Assembly (NCBI GenBank): GCA_948567375.1
Contig: OX419756.1
Span: 52,120,552-52,184,551, forward strand
Direction: 5' to 3'
DNA: 64,000 nucleotides
From: Lunularia cruciata
Lineage: Eukaryota > Streptophyta > Marchantiopsida > Lunulariales > Lunulariaceae
Below are positions 33,310 to 46,079 of the stretch, one piece after another. The position numbers and the translations under genes were made by a program. The number at the start of each line of letters is the position of its first letter. Positions within the stretch are counted from its first letter, which is position 1. The notes under the pieces are model-generated. The model made no database searches and was not told the origin of the DNA. It saw only the letters and a list, made by a program, of their open reading frames with translations.

Positions 33310-35435
33310 TGTCGTGGATTTTCTCTTCCTTCTTCTCCATTCCACACTGCTGGTGCAGAAGTACTTATGCTCCCGAGATCTAAAGTCGAAGAGTGTTAGA
33401 AGCACAGCCACTTATTGGGTCAAACCCATGCGATTTTACCACGAACATCACTGTGTCTTGTGTCCAGAGCGGACAAATATATGTTCATAAGCTGTATTAA
33501 GGCTCTGGCTTCAACATTGCCTCCTCGTACTTGCCTCGGAGGAACTGACAAGACAGCAGTATCAAATTTTCTGGTCATCCGCAAAGAAATCCATTTCCTT
33601 ACTTTTGGATATAGGCAGTCTTTGATATTTTAGAACATATCGATCTTGGCTCAAATTTAGTTGTAAGGGCTCGGGGCACTTTTCCCTTGGAGCTCAGACA
33701 TACAAGTAAGTTCTGTGGCAGCATCACGAGAATATCCTTCAGAAATGTACAGTTAGTCTTGTGTAAAGATTATTGATTGTGGCAAACGAACAGACCAGAC
33801 AGCCAGGTAGTCGGGTACTTGAAGGGCTTTGTATTGATGAAATTGATGAAAGTCTGACATCGAAGTGTTAATGCCTGGCATGCCATACTTGTGCAAACTT
33901 CCTGGTACAACAGAATAGTGTCGAACTCTGTAGGTTGGGAGTCGTATCTATGATGAGCTTGAAGAGAGAAGAATGCTTGCATCCACATTCTGGCTTTTAC
34001 AGAGTAGCGATGTTGCAACCTCGCTGCATATCTGAACACTTCGCTGCTCGGCTTTGTATGCCTAATCTCTAGGAGAGATCCGGCGACCAAGTTTCAGCAA
34101 TTGAGGTTTGTCAAGTCCTCGTAGTCTGTCTACATGCTTGACGTCGGCCAATAGGAGAATTGGTTGGATCGGGGTTTTCCTTGTCAGCTACGTGCCCGCA
34201 AGTTTTTGCCGGAGATTTGCTCACCTGATGTTGAGGTTCGACAATGACTTCAGCTTCCGTATTACTTTGTGCTCAGTTGCTTTTGAGAGGCGAGGATTGG
34301 TTTGAGTCGCCTTTCTTATTTTTCAGGGCCGGCACGCTTCTTTCGCTTTTGAGGATCTAGAAACAGAGAAACAAAATTCATTTTCTTTTACAGTACCGAA
34401 TTGCTCATGGGAGCCTCAAGAGGGAGGGCATTGAGGCTTGATTAAGTAAGCATTCTTACTCCTTATCAGAAATTTCACTCTGCATGATGCTGATTCCAGA
34501 AGGACAGACAGGGAACGTTACTGAGAGTCTATTGGATTAGCTCATGTGTAACGCTCCTGTGGGCACATGTCAATTACCAGGTATAGACCAGGTTCTCTTA
34601 CAGAGTTGAGACAGTGTGGTCCGGCTACCGACCGCGTTCATGATGGGAGTTGAAACCACTTTAGTTATTTCTACTTGCCTAGGATAACTGATTTGCAAGT
34701 AACCGAATCATTTATCTTCACGCCGATCTCTATTCAAGATTTTTACTTACTTCTGAACCCTTTTCAGGGAAAGTCCCTGTTCTCTGGCAGGGAAGTTCCT
34801 GCTTCAGGGCTTGATTTTTATTGTTAAAAAGTTTCATCTCAGCTTGCGCTTGCTCTACAAATGGCCTGAACTTCGGTTTGTACACAGCTGGTGTGCACCT
34901 TGATTTAGGTCTTTATTGAAGGGAACACCGTCTCAAAAGCGCCTTCCTCCACACAATCTTCATGGTTGTGTGGGTTTCTCGGAAACGAAACAACAGCTTA
35001 AACGTCATTGAACCTTCGAGTCTTAAGCTTCTATTTATTACTGCTTTCACGTCATTATCTTAACATAATCTTTGAGGTGTGCAATCCGAGTCTCAGATAC
35101 GTCCTGAATCCTGAATCCAGAATCCATTATCCTTACTGTGGGTACACATGAACTGTTGAGCCTTTCATCGAATCGTCACTAGACGATATTTCCCTTGTTG
35201 GATATATGTGAATCAAATGGCCGGACGAAGTACAAGACGCAAGATTTCTTCACAAATCGTCCCTATCTTCTACAGTACTGGCGATTTATTCCGACTCGCT
35301 GAGCCCATGAAATTATCGATGTAAATACGTTCAATGATTACCTTTCCTGATGCCATGTACGAGACTCCTAACTCGGGACCACACATGATTGAACACACAG
35401 TATTATAAACAAGTACAAGCTAAGATAAACAACTC
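33310..35435. other. Downstream region of the BTB gene, no further gene seen
   Basis: Moderate-GC, single-copy-looking sequence. It should contain the 3' UTR of the BTB gene. Open frames here (for example 34108-34305 and 33770-34090) have no recognised product. No transposon motif was found. Confidence 0.45.
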
Positions 35436-36654
35436 CACACTGAAGAAGTTGATGAGTTAAAGTTAAAGTTGAGTGCGTTGTTTGCTTCAAAAGTTTGTCC
35501 AAATTGCCAGTTTGCTGGGGGCTACATCTACGAAAGTAAATGTCTGATTGTTGAGGATGACAGTAGCGCGGAAGCTGAGAGGTGACCAACAGGGGCTGGT
35601 GGCCCATGTCATTGCCAGTTTTGACCCAGTTTCGAGTTCTTGATAACCATGCAGTGGTGTTCCCCCTGATTGACATAGCTACAATATCTCCTCCCTCTCC
35701 AACATTTCTCACCAGCACGAGAAACCACCACTGATTTCCTTCGATGTGAAACGCACTCCACCCACCTTCGCAGCGTTGGGATCACCCAACGCACATTCAG
35801 CTACGATACAAAGCAATGTCATTATCTCTAGCTCGTTAGCTCCTGAAACTTTTCCTTGTTACAATGGTAAGGCTACACAATTAGATGCGATGGTACGTGT
35901 TGATGTAGAACCTCTGTATTAACCCTTAATTACCTTGCAAAGAACGTATATCCTGACCAGAGAGAATAGCTGTGCTTACCTTCTGTACGTAACTGGAATG
36001 ACTCTACCAGCCGTTGTGCAAATGTGGCGAATGCGGGGAAAGATAGGTCGAAATGAGCCCGTGAAGTCGCACCCTCCACCTTGGGATTCTTCAGAGCAGA
36101 AATTGGTAGCTGCAACCGTGATACTTTGATGCGGAAAGCACCAGACACTTTGTGGTGTTACAAATGTATTTGAAAGCAAGCTCCGCAAGTGACTCCATCG
36201 TTGAAATGTGCTGCGCTCAGAGCAGTGTAGCAGTCCCGTAGCCAGTTGCAAAACCATCACCATATCCGCAGGCACCCCTTGCAGAATCATGACATAGTTC
36301 GATATCAATCAATCGACAATAATGAACGTCTGTGCATGTAATAATCTACTTCTAACTAACCTGAGTGTTTGATATATATTTATACCCATTGATCAATTTT
36401 CGTGTTGGTCACAAAATTTAGAGGGGCATTTCTCACTACAATTGAAGAGAAAGCTAGATTCTTAAGCATACCTAGTGTGCCAGAAGCGTCCATGCCACCG
36501 TATAACGTAGCACGAGCGCCACCCGTCCATTCAGTGACTTGCCATTGATTTTGAGTATTTGCCAGAAGTATTAATCCGCAGCAGCACAAAATAACATTTC
36601 ACGCTAAGAGCCGAACTTGAATTTGAGGATCGAGCGGACCCTTGATTGTTGCAT
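35436..36654 (-). pseudogene. Alpha-expansin pseudogene
   Basis: Homologous along its length to the intact expansin at 40147-41353, on the opposite strand, with the same two introns. Exon 1 is about 36654-36472 (WQVTEWTGGARATLYGGMDA), exon 2 about 36278-35980 (SVWCFPHQSITVAATNFCSE, ending VIPVTYRR) and exon 3 about 35778-35436 ([20 protein letters not shown]). The donors gtatgc and gtaagc survive. Breaks are a frame change with stop in the signal-peptide part, 1-bp deletions after GTGYGT-type sequence and near the Cys-rich part of exon 2, a 2-bp plus a 1-bp deletion around the HFD motif, a 1-bp deletion in exon 3 (RNWVKTGND in place of RNWGQNW), and a poor exon 3 acceptor. It cannot make an expansin. 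Confidence 0.9.
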
Positions 36655-39600
36655 TCTGGAGCTTCGCTAACCAAGTTTACACAGAACAAAAGTCAACTTG
36701 AGTTTTCAAAGTAAGAACAAATTTCTCACTCTCGGTGAACTGTCATACAATGTTGCATCTGTCTGCCAAAAATCTTGCTCTAACTTATCAGCCAGCATTT
36801 GGAGCATAGTAGTCCCAAGCTAATACGTTGGGATCCGAATTGACCAGCTGCTGCATTGCGACTGAATTCGGAAAGCTACTGCTTGTGGTTATAAATAAGT
36901 GATCAGCTGCAACAAAAGACTCTACAAACTGAAAGTTTCTATTATTCCCATTACCTATGCACACAAGCTTGGATAAGAAAAAACCAAAGCAGAAGTAGGC
37001 ATAAGGCTGCAATCGCAAAGAAGTTCGAGAAGAAGGCCATCAAACTAGAAGAAAATGATTTCTAGCTCCTAGATTGCAAACTAAATTTCCACAGGGTTCC
37101 AGAGGAAATATAAGAAGTGAGAATGGCTGTGGCGGCGAAAGCTCGACCACCATGATCAGTTCGATTCCCAAACCGTCAACAGAAGCCCACAAATATTGAT
37201 ACATCTAACGTGCTCGAAGCTAGCCTTTGTTTCAAGGTTCTGCTGCGTTGCTGCAACCGCAGAGAATATCGACGTCTCACCGAAGTAATGGTCTCGACGT
37301 TCACCTGGACAATCTGTCCAAGGGGTAGAAACTGGTCGTTTTAGCTGACTTTTCAACTTTTGAGGAACAATGGAGGCGAACTTATGCTCGACGCTTTCCT
37401 GAAAGAATGCGGAAATCGTAAAGCCATTTTGACCTCTTGGTCCTTCGTACACTCAAACCTCGTCGACGAAATGCTTGAGAGGTCCTCTGTAATGGAGTTT
37501 CTTCTCAGCCTGGCTGAGAAAGAAGCACTACGTGCCGTGGGTAGCCTCGGCTAATGCAACATTGGGGATCACATCAGTGCTACTTAGAGTTGCTACCTAG
37601 TTTCCTATTTAGTTAGTGAAGGCGTTACCCTTCTGCCCAATTCGTCATCTCAACCATCAAATTTGCGATAAGCTACGGCCTCAGGATAAATGCCACGAAA
37701 GTTGTGTAATTGAAAAGCGTGACGGACCGACCAGATTGCCCACACAACACCTTAGCAGGAAGCTACTGTACCGCATGAAATGCACAGCGGAGCTGCAGTA
37801 TCATTGACAATTTAAGAACAGCGTGACATGCACAGTAAGCTGCAGTACACAGATTTGAGATAATCGTGGCGAGGGATCTACGCCTTAAAATTATATTTTT
37901 AATCGTCAGCCTATTCGTTTAGTAATGAAAATGAATCGATTGAGCAGTTATCTTACTGCAAGATCCTCAACGCACTACATGACAGAAGCATAACTTGCTC
38001 AATTGGAGCAAAGGAGAACGCTAATTCAAGCATGCACTTTGGAAGAGCTTCACAAGTTTAACATCCGGCTATCAGGTTGAACGGTTGTACAAGGGTGTTG
38101 CTCATTGACCAAGATAGTCCTGCATGCTGATGATGAGCATATTTTAGGACAGTTTCTATGTTCGCAGCGATTCTCACGAGGAGCAACTGACGAACTAATA
38201 CGAAATCTAAGTTCAACCTACAGACTTTAATTCATCGTACCTCTGATATGTATAAATTGAGACGAGTTAACGGCCCAGTTTGTCAAGGGATAGTTGAGAG
38301 GAGGGAAAGCTAGAAAGTAGGATCGCGAAATTAGACAGCCAACTAATCCAGCATGGGTGAGTTTGATCTTGCGAAGTGGGACAAACTAAGACACATTAAT
38401 ATATTCTGGCATTCGTAGTAATGAAGATTGTTCTATATCTGAAATCCAAGAATTGGTACTATGGATGAGTTTCAGGTACTCTGAGGTCTATAGTACCAAG
38501 AACGTGTGAGGGTTATCTGAAAGATTAACTTTCAAGGAACGCTGATGCTATTCAAGGCTCAACAACCGATCTATGGTACTATTCAAGCTCCTCACCCTCA
38601 CGTAAACGTGGTGCTATCGGCAATTCAGAAAGTATTCACTTTTGTGTGAAGTAATCAACTTCCTAAATCACATCTTTCATGTGTTTTCATGCAGGGCTTG
38701 ATTTAGGGAGTGATTCCGGTCGATTCCATCACGAGCTCCACCAGTCACTACAGTTGCCAGCAAAAAGTCAGCCTGGAGCCAGGAAACGAAGTCCACTATC
38801 ATAACTTGACCGTAGTAGGGCATGAGGTCGCGGGGTTCATGCCTGCTTAAAGTCTAAGCAGGAAACCATGTTTGTGAACCATCGGAGGTAACGTACTTAA
38901 ACCGACGATTAAGAAATCGTCGGTTGAGCCGAAACCTGTCATGACAATATATATATCAGTGATTCATGAATCACGGGTCCAGAATGAAATTGCGCACGTT
39001 TTCTACAGCACTTATACTATGCTTCTGTGCGACCAGTTTGCTATTGTGACAACAGAAACTTAATCTGGAAATCTCGTTTACTTCTCATCTGCTTAGTTAA
39101 TTCTCAACACATGATATCACGCAGAACTTCAGATCATTCTGTGGTGCCAGTTTGATAACCATATGTGATGCAAAATTCGCCTTAATTGAACAAATCCACA
39201 ATTTCATGGGGGCAATCCGCCGCCAGTTTGATCAACTTTGCGATCATGAAGCCTTGAGACGGTGTTAACTACATCTTCAGTGGAGAATTTCACTGAATAT
39301 CTGTTGTTCTTCACACATATTCCGCTAGATTGCTCTGGTCTAGCTGTCCACCAACAATCTATCAATTTGAATCTCTATATGAATTCAAGTCTATACCTGA
39401 TTTGCGGTGCAGTGGAGTAAGGCGAATCCCAAGTAGCACAAGCAGAGCTCGTGATCAGCAGAAGTACCAACGTTTTTTAATCCGTAGAAAACGAATTTCT
39501 TCAACTATAATAGGCAATAATTTCACCATTCTTGCAGGGAAAGATCGAAGCATTACTTCTGCTTCTAGTGATCCTCAACCGCAGAAGTCAACAAGTAGTT

Positions 39601-40146
39601 TGTTGATAGTTTGCCCTCAAGTTTCATAGGAAACATTGCATCTTTTGGTTCCCCAGACCATCGAAATTCGGTGACACATCATAGTTGCTCGTAGCAGCCG
39701 CGCAGCAGAACCTTGAATCAAAGGTTAGCTCTGCAGAAATCATAGGCTCATCATTCTTCTACTTTGCTTCATAGACATGATCTTGCATCATAACATCAGC
39801 ACTAAAGTCAGCATCATATTGTTTTACCAAGCATAAGCACTAGGAAATGACTACGATAGGTAGTAGATAGATAGGATCTAACATTTCTCTCAGTCGACGG
39901 TAAAGCATTTAAGGAGATCAGGATCTTTTCTTCTGCAGCTTCGGGCTAGATCTTTGGACATTTCTTCTTGCCATACTGTCTGCCTTTGGCAATGATTTGG
40001 TTGACAAACTTTCAGAAAGAACTGGACGTATGCTTTTCAGTGCTTCAACACATGCACAGGTTTGTTATACAAAGATGAGTTAATATTGGTGGTCTTATGT
40101 TAAAACTTGTGTTGAAACGTCGTGTGTCTCCTATGAAGCTCCCAAA
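36655..40146. other. Spacer between the inverted expansin copies, no gene recognised
   Basis: About 3.5 kb of mixed sequence. Open frames at 37156-37452 (-) and 37360-37554 (+) overlap each other and match nothing I know. The stretch just upstream of 40147 is presumably the expansin promoter. Two short inverted repeats lie at 38900-38974. Confidence 0.45.
38900..38974. repeat. Two short perfect inverted repeats
   Basis: AACCGACGATT (38900-38910) and AATCGTCGGTT (38915-38925) form an 11-bp hairpin with a 4-base loop. GTGATTCATGAATCAC (38959-38974) is a perfect 16-bp palindrome. They lie 1.2 kb upstream of the intact expansin. A role as protein-binding sites is possible but untested. Confidence 0.6.
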
Positions 40147-41353
40147 ATGACAACAATCAGTGGAGGCACACTGGGTCCTCAAATTCAAGCACGGCTATTA
40201 CTGTTAAAGTTTACTCTCTGCTGCGGCATGATACTTTTGGCAAATGCTCAAAATGCATCATGGGAAGTCACCGAATGGACGAGAGGCGCTCGTGCTACAT
40301 TTTACGGCGGCACGGACGCCTCTGGCACTTTAGGTACATATGTGCCATGAATCCAGTTTGTTCTCTTCGCTTTAAGTTAGAGCTCTTCCAGTATGTGTAC
40401 AGCTAGACGCATGTGTGTGGCGAGAGAGCAATATGGTTCTGGGAACTCGAAGGCGAGTAAAGTGACCTGAACTGCCACTTCGGATATTTTCATGAACCTC
40501 CTACTGTGATTCCTCAGGCGGTGCATGTGGTTATGGTAATCTTTTCACAACTGGGTACGGGACTGCAACCACTGCTCTAAGCGCTGCACTATTTAACGAT
40601 GGACTCACTTGCGGAGCCTGCTTCCAGCTACGCTGTGTAACAGCGGAAAGTGTTTGGTGCTTCCCGGATCAAAGTATCACTGTCACAGCTACCAATTTCT
40701 GCCCTGAAGGATCTGATGGTGGATGGTGCGACTTTCCACAGCCTCACTTCGACCTGTCTTATCCGATGTTCGCCACACTAGCACAACCGGTTGGCGGAGT
40801 CATTCCCGTCGAGTACAGAAGGTAAACTTGTAAATCAACTAGTCTAATTGGATTCTATAATAGTTGGCGAACTTGGTGTTTGTCAGCTAGAATTAAGTCT
40901 ATCCGCGCAGATATGGTGATGCTCGTGGAGGTGGAGATTATGAAAATTACCGAATCATAATGCATATATTGTCAACATAAACTTAATATGATTTGCTTCC
41001 GCTGCAGGGTTTCGTGCCAAAAGGTGGGTGGAGTTCGCTTCACAATCGAGGGAAATCCATGGTGGTTTTTGGTCTTGGTGAGCAACGTGGGAGGGGGAGG
41101 AGATATTGTAGCAATGTCAATCAGAGGCAACACCACTGGATGGATTTCAATGACTCGAAACTGGGGTCAAAATTGGCAGTCTAACGGACCACCACAACTC
41201 GTGGGCCAAGCTCTAAGCTTCCGCGCTACTGTCGGCCTCAACAATCAGACGCTCACTTTCCTCAATGTGGCTCCATCGAACTGGCAATTCGGGCAAACTT
41301 TCGAAGCAAACAATGATCTCAATTTTAGCTTTAACTCGACCTCTTCTCGGTAG
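40147..41353 (+). CDS. EXPA: Alpha-expansin, three exons
   Basis: Exons 40147-40333, 40518-40821 and 41008-41353 join into a 278-residue protein; introns of 184 and 186 bp have GT-AG ends and fit phase exactly. The N-terminus has a hydrophobic signal-peptide segment ([18 protein letters not shown]). The GH45-like double-psi beta-barrel domain has [32 protein letters not shown], the Cys-rich region, [14 protein letters not shown] with the conserved HFD motif, and [11 protein letters not shown]. The C-terminal cellulose-binding domain (CBM63 type) has [27 protein letters not shown] and NWQFGQTF. Alpha-expansins loosen cell walls at acid pH without hydrolysis. Length and motifs are normal for EXPA. 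It forms an inverted pair with the dead copy at 35436-36654. Confidence 0.95.
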
Positions 41354-43130
41354 CGACAGCAGCTAAAAGTACAGATCACGAGTTCATTTCCTTGAACGAA
41401 TCTAAAATAAGATAGTTCCGAAGGGGATACTTAGGTGGTAAATAATTCCACAGAGCAAGAATAACTAAGAGATTGCTGTAAATGTTGTATATATATTTGT
41501 TCTGGCTTGTTCCTCCGAAGTCTAAGGTACTGTACGTTTTCTTGATAAATTCGGCATATTCATTACCAAAATGTCCCGCTTTAACAAAAGGGATGCTAAG
41601 ACCTTACTCGTCGTTTCTCAACCGTCTTGATACAATTCTGTTGGAGATAAATTTCTGTACCAAGCAGGAACAGAGAAAACAGAGCCAGCTCATGATTGAT
41701 AACATGAGCTCGTCTGCAGTCCACATCAAAACGAGTAGTACTAGTTTCTAGCGCCGTGCAGACAAGTTGACACACTACACTTTGATCACTCTACCTGTAG
41801 CACACCACTCTTAAAGCTTCACCCATTGTTAAGAACGGGTGGAATCCTCGAGTTCTCACGGCTTGAATTCGGTAAGCATAGAATACAAAGAAGATAGAAT
41901 TTAAAGAAGCAGATTGGAGATCTCTGTTGATCAAATACCTGCTAGAGGTAGAAGCTATAATTTTCGAAGTAGATGATACGTGGAAACCTGGATACCTGGA
42001 TGACACGGCAAGTTGACGAGAATCGATCAAGTATCTGATCAAGACGATACGGCAGTTGACGAGAGTCGAGTCGATTCAATGGGAGACCAATTGACTGATG
42101 GTGCGAGGGACCAGAAGGTAACAAACTTTTGTTGCTAATCACCATTCCTCTTCGAATTCCTCCAAGAAAGTAAGTGTTTTCTGAGGAAGAGAGTTTATTG
42201 AACCTCCCATACAAGCGCATGTTGCATGGACTCTAAATTTTTCGTTGCATGTTCACCTGAAAGTGTGGTCCCAGCCCTGACAGCTTATCCTTGCGAGTGT
42301 TCATCCATAACTAAAGAGTTAGACACGAAACAGATTGCAAAGCAACCTAAACTGTTCCAAAACTTATCAGGTTGGAGTTCATGACATCGCCGGTCTAACT
42401 TAGACTTTCTTCCGGCATACGTATGTAATATTCTCATGTAGTTACTCGAGCATGTCTTGTGATCCAGGGGAGTATATTACCTTATTCTATGCACTTCACA
42501 GGCAGTACGTAGAGTGTCACGTGTCGTCCGCCTGCTGAGTCAACAGTCTTCTGTCATGACTTATACCCAGGCTTCAGGTCTGTCGGCAAGGGGAAGACTC
42601 AAGGCGATTTCTTCCTCGATCGGTACCTCAATTCGCTTTTGACTCAATCTATTTAGTTGCTCATTTCAGCCTTTTCAATATCCAGTCGATGTTTCTGCCG
42701 CATTCATTCCTCAAATGCTGAAGAGTTGAGAAGCCCTGCACATCAGGTGCCGATTGTCGAAGTTTCTTGAATGTCATTTAGAGCACATGAGTTTAAGCAT
42801 ACTGGGAAGAACAATTCAACTGTGTAGGTATAAATTATTGACTCTTTGATATCCTTAATGTGCAAGATTTGTAAGCAACGATTTCAATTCTGAAATGACT
42901 TCGAGTTCACAGCCGTTTTTGTCTTGGATCCCCCAAATTGATCGCCTGCAGGTTGAAGGTGGTCGACCAGTTGCAATCAATTGGAAGGAGAATTATCTGA
43001 ATTTACGGTAGATTTTGTTCAGAGGGTGTCGGGTGTCTCTGTTTTGCCATAAATCTGCCACTGCCAATGCCAATGACTGGAGTGAGTCAGAACAGAATGG
43101 GTATAAGGTAGATACATATGTAGACCCTAT
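41354..43130. other. Downstream of the expansin, no gene recognised
   Basis: Includes the expansin 3' UTR and single-copy-looking sequence. Around 41990-42075 a phrase with gttgacgaga is repeated after about 50 bp. Short frames at 41791-42220 (-) match nothing I know. Near 43130 the sequence passes into retroelement-like coding sequence. Confidence 0.4.
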
Positions 43131-45240
43131 GAGGTGAAGTATCGTCGTGGTAGTGATTGCTATGATGAAGCCGGAGCAGATCACCTAAGTGACAAAGCAA
43201 CATGTGGTTTTTTTCCATCTAATGTTTGCATGAGCAAGTGTGAACTGGGCGGGGTGTTTCTACCAAAGGACAAAGGACGAGGCAGATGGTGGGACAATGG
43301 AAGATGGACCTGCTGCCCCACTACTTTGTACCTTTTGCAGCACATTACTACTTGGAGTTGAACCTACTCACTCCCAAGGAGCGACATCTGATGGTGTCCC
43401 ATTTTCATCCTGACCTACAACAGGTCACAGATTAGGAGGAGAATCTGTATATGGCGGAGATAAAGGAGAACGACCAGTACTTTGCCAGGACAGCACGAGA
43501 GAAGACACTATCAATCTTAGTACCCAGACCAAAGAAGAGGACCCAACCCAAGGATGTTGTCTCCTTGGCAAAGAGGAGGACTACTTGGCTACTAAACCCA
43601 AGTGGAGCAGTGGTAGTGGTTCACTTGTCTTCCGGAGCTGAAGAAGAAGAAGAAGAAGTGGAGTCCAACTCTGAGGAGTCTGAAGAAGAACTGACTCTTA
43701 AGAGCAAAGAGTTGAGCAGGGAGAGTGAAGGAGAGTCCAAGGTCCAACACCCAATTGAAGAAGTAGCCAAAGACCGATCGGATCGAGAGTTTCATGAGGA
43801 AATCGAGCACACAAAGGGTGTTGATGCCTCATGCATGGACCTGCTGGAAGAAAAGATATTCTGGAAGAAAAGATATTCTGGAAGAAAAGGAAGCAGAACC
43901 CAAGATGATATTCCAGTGAGGAAGACGATCTAGTCGAATTGTCAAGGCAGTTTGCATCGGGCCAAGTGGACCCAAGGAGGAAGAAGAGAGTTCAAAGAAG
44001 ATCAGTTTGAAGGTAAGAAGATCCTGACTTTGGACTAAGGTGTAGGTGTCAACATCTGAAGACAAAGGAGTGCAAGAAGATTGCACTTTCCAAGGTGTCA
44101 ATTACTTGTCAAGTATTATTTATCCTTTGATGGTAAATTTACAAGAGTGGATGCAAGAAGTGAAGGAGGAACATCTAGAGGTGAAGAAATATCTTCAAAT
44201 GGTGTTGGTGCTAAGTGCACAAGTAACATAGTTAAAGGCAATGATAGCTTAGAGCAGACACAAGGCCAAGGTACTTTGGGTTGATGCAGTGGGACAACAA
44301 CAGAGCTTGATTAACCTACAAGGAAGTTTCAAGCAACTAGGCAAGTATCTAGAGCATTAGAAGAAAGAGTTGGCTGAGAAAAAGGAGGTTCTAGAGAAGC
44401 TGAAGGAGGAATTGGGGAGTACATAGACAGATTTGGTACACCATACTACACAAGTTCATTTACAAGAACAAAGTATGGTGGAACTAAGGTGAGTCATTGT
44501 ATAGAAGGATATAGATTGGCAGAAGGAGATAGCCAACTGAGTTTGAGAAGAACAATGCCTTCACAATCTTTTCAAGCAAGCTGAAGCTCATGTCGCCGAT
44601 GCCAAAGTGGAGAAGACAAAGATGGAAGAAAAACACGCTATTGAACTACAACAACTTTGGATGCAATTAGCAGAAGTGGTGACCCAATGCAAGTCACTAT
44701 CAGTGAAGGGGAGTTCGGGTGTGATGAGTGAGGCCACTGCAAGTTAAAGGTGATGCTCAACATAGGAGCCAAAGTAGAGTTAGAGGAAGCTTACTTGCAT
44801 GAATTGAAGTTGTTAGTGTATGAAATGAGGAGGAAGAAGGCAAAGGAAGTAGATCTAAATACCTTACTTATTTGTCTTAGATTAGATAGAGTAGATAGGA
44901 AAATGACCAAAGTAGGAGACAATATTTGCCTTAGATGAGGTTTAATTATGATGAATGTAGACATTCTCACTCACATTTTGAGTGAGAATAAAGTGACCTA
45001 ATCCAAATTAGTTGAGATCGGAGTGATAGTGACCTTTGTTGACTTACTCGGGTCATCTAAGATGTTTAGAGTAGAGAAGGAGAAGACAATTAAAACATTT
45101 ATGACTTCAATTGCAGTGCAGATTGAGGATGTGATTGCAATAGTAGTAGTACCAAAACCCAAAGTACAAGAGACACTTGTAGTGGATTTGGGTGAGGAAG
45201 CCAAAGTAGAAGTAGCACTCAGATTGGATTCAAGCAAGTA
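43131..45240 (+). pseudogene. Coiled-coil, acidic retroelement-type ORF remnants (E4 upstream part)
   Basis: A broken plus-strand frame. It begins with LLPHYFVPFAAHYYLELNLL and LTPKERHLMVSHFHPDLQQV, passes a TAG at 43433-43435 and continues as MAEIKENDQYFARTAREKTL, a Glu-rich acidic tract (43640-43700) and Lys/Glu-rich stretches with coiled-coil character to about 44700. It closes with short frames such as FMTSIAVQIEDVIAIVVVPK (about 45088-45160). I do not recognise the family. A diverged copy of its end recurs at 59760-60120, in the same order relative to the LTR-like repeat, so it belongs to a repeat family. It may be the 3' ORF of one element copy preceding its LTR. Confidence 0.5.
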
Positions 45241-46029
45241 GTAGTTATAGATCTAAAGTTGTAGAATTGTAAGTAAGTGCTTTGTATTTGAAACTTGGTA
45301 GAAAGTAGTTGTAACAATTAATCAGTTTAGGTAGTTTTTGTAGCTTCCAAGTGATCTGCCTATTTAAAGTAGTCACTTGAAGTGTGTTGTATTCCATAAT
45401 AAGCAAAAGAATGAGTAAAGTGAAGTGCTGAAGAAACACTTGTCAGTTTGCTTAATTTTGAGTATCAATCAAATGTCTTTATTTGTGAGTGTATGGAGAA
45501 ATTTGGGTTGCAATTGAGAGATCATTAGATGTTGGATTCTATGACTTTTCATTCCATTTTGTGGGTTTGATCCTAAGTGATGCGCATCCAAAAGCATACC
45601 TTGCTGGATCTATGAGAACTGTAGTACTGTTAGTATTTGTCATTTGCATTTTTAGACAAGAGATTGATGTGAAGTAGCTTGGATTGGGAAGTTGTACCTT
45701 CAATGGAGGGGTGGAATATAATTTTGAGGTGAAGTCACTTTGTAGAAAACTAGCCTTCTTTGTATCAATTGAATCATCACAATTGAATCAATTTAGAACG
45801 AAATTGAAGAATTGTGATTTTGAGTGACAATTAATTGTAGCAAGACTATTGTTGAGCATTTGCTACTCTCTTTTGGGTGTTGCTTCTGCACAACAGATTG
45901 AAGATGTAATCAAGAGATCTGCAAAGTTACCTTTACTTTGTATTTGACCATTCTTGACAAGTATCTCTATGGGAACAAACAATTTACTCACGTATTATTA
46001 CAAAAGTGATACATTTTGGGTTGTCATAT
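45241..46029 (+). repeat. LTR-like repeat of E4 with adjoining primer-binding-site-like leader
   Basis: The stretch matches 60150-60925 in the same orientation with much divergence; shared strings include ttaattttgagtatcaatc, tggaggggtggaa and ttgctactctcttttgggtg. It ends near gggttgtcata. At 46034-46048 TTTGGAACCGTTGCC follows, which resembles the TGGCGCCGTTGCC-type primer-binding leader of Tat/Athila-like plant elements. Gag then follows on the same strand. Confidence 0.6.
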
Positions 46030-46079
46030 GATTTTTGGAACCGTTGCCAAGGATACAAACCTTGGGAGTGGAGGAATAT

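Noticed and set aside
43636-43700. Acidic Glu-rich tract as a functional activation domain
   Set aside because: It is low-complexity sequence inside a broken repeat-family ORF; composition alone supports no function.
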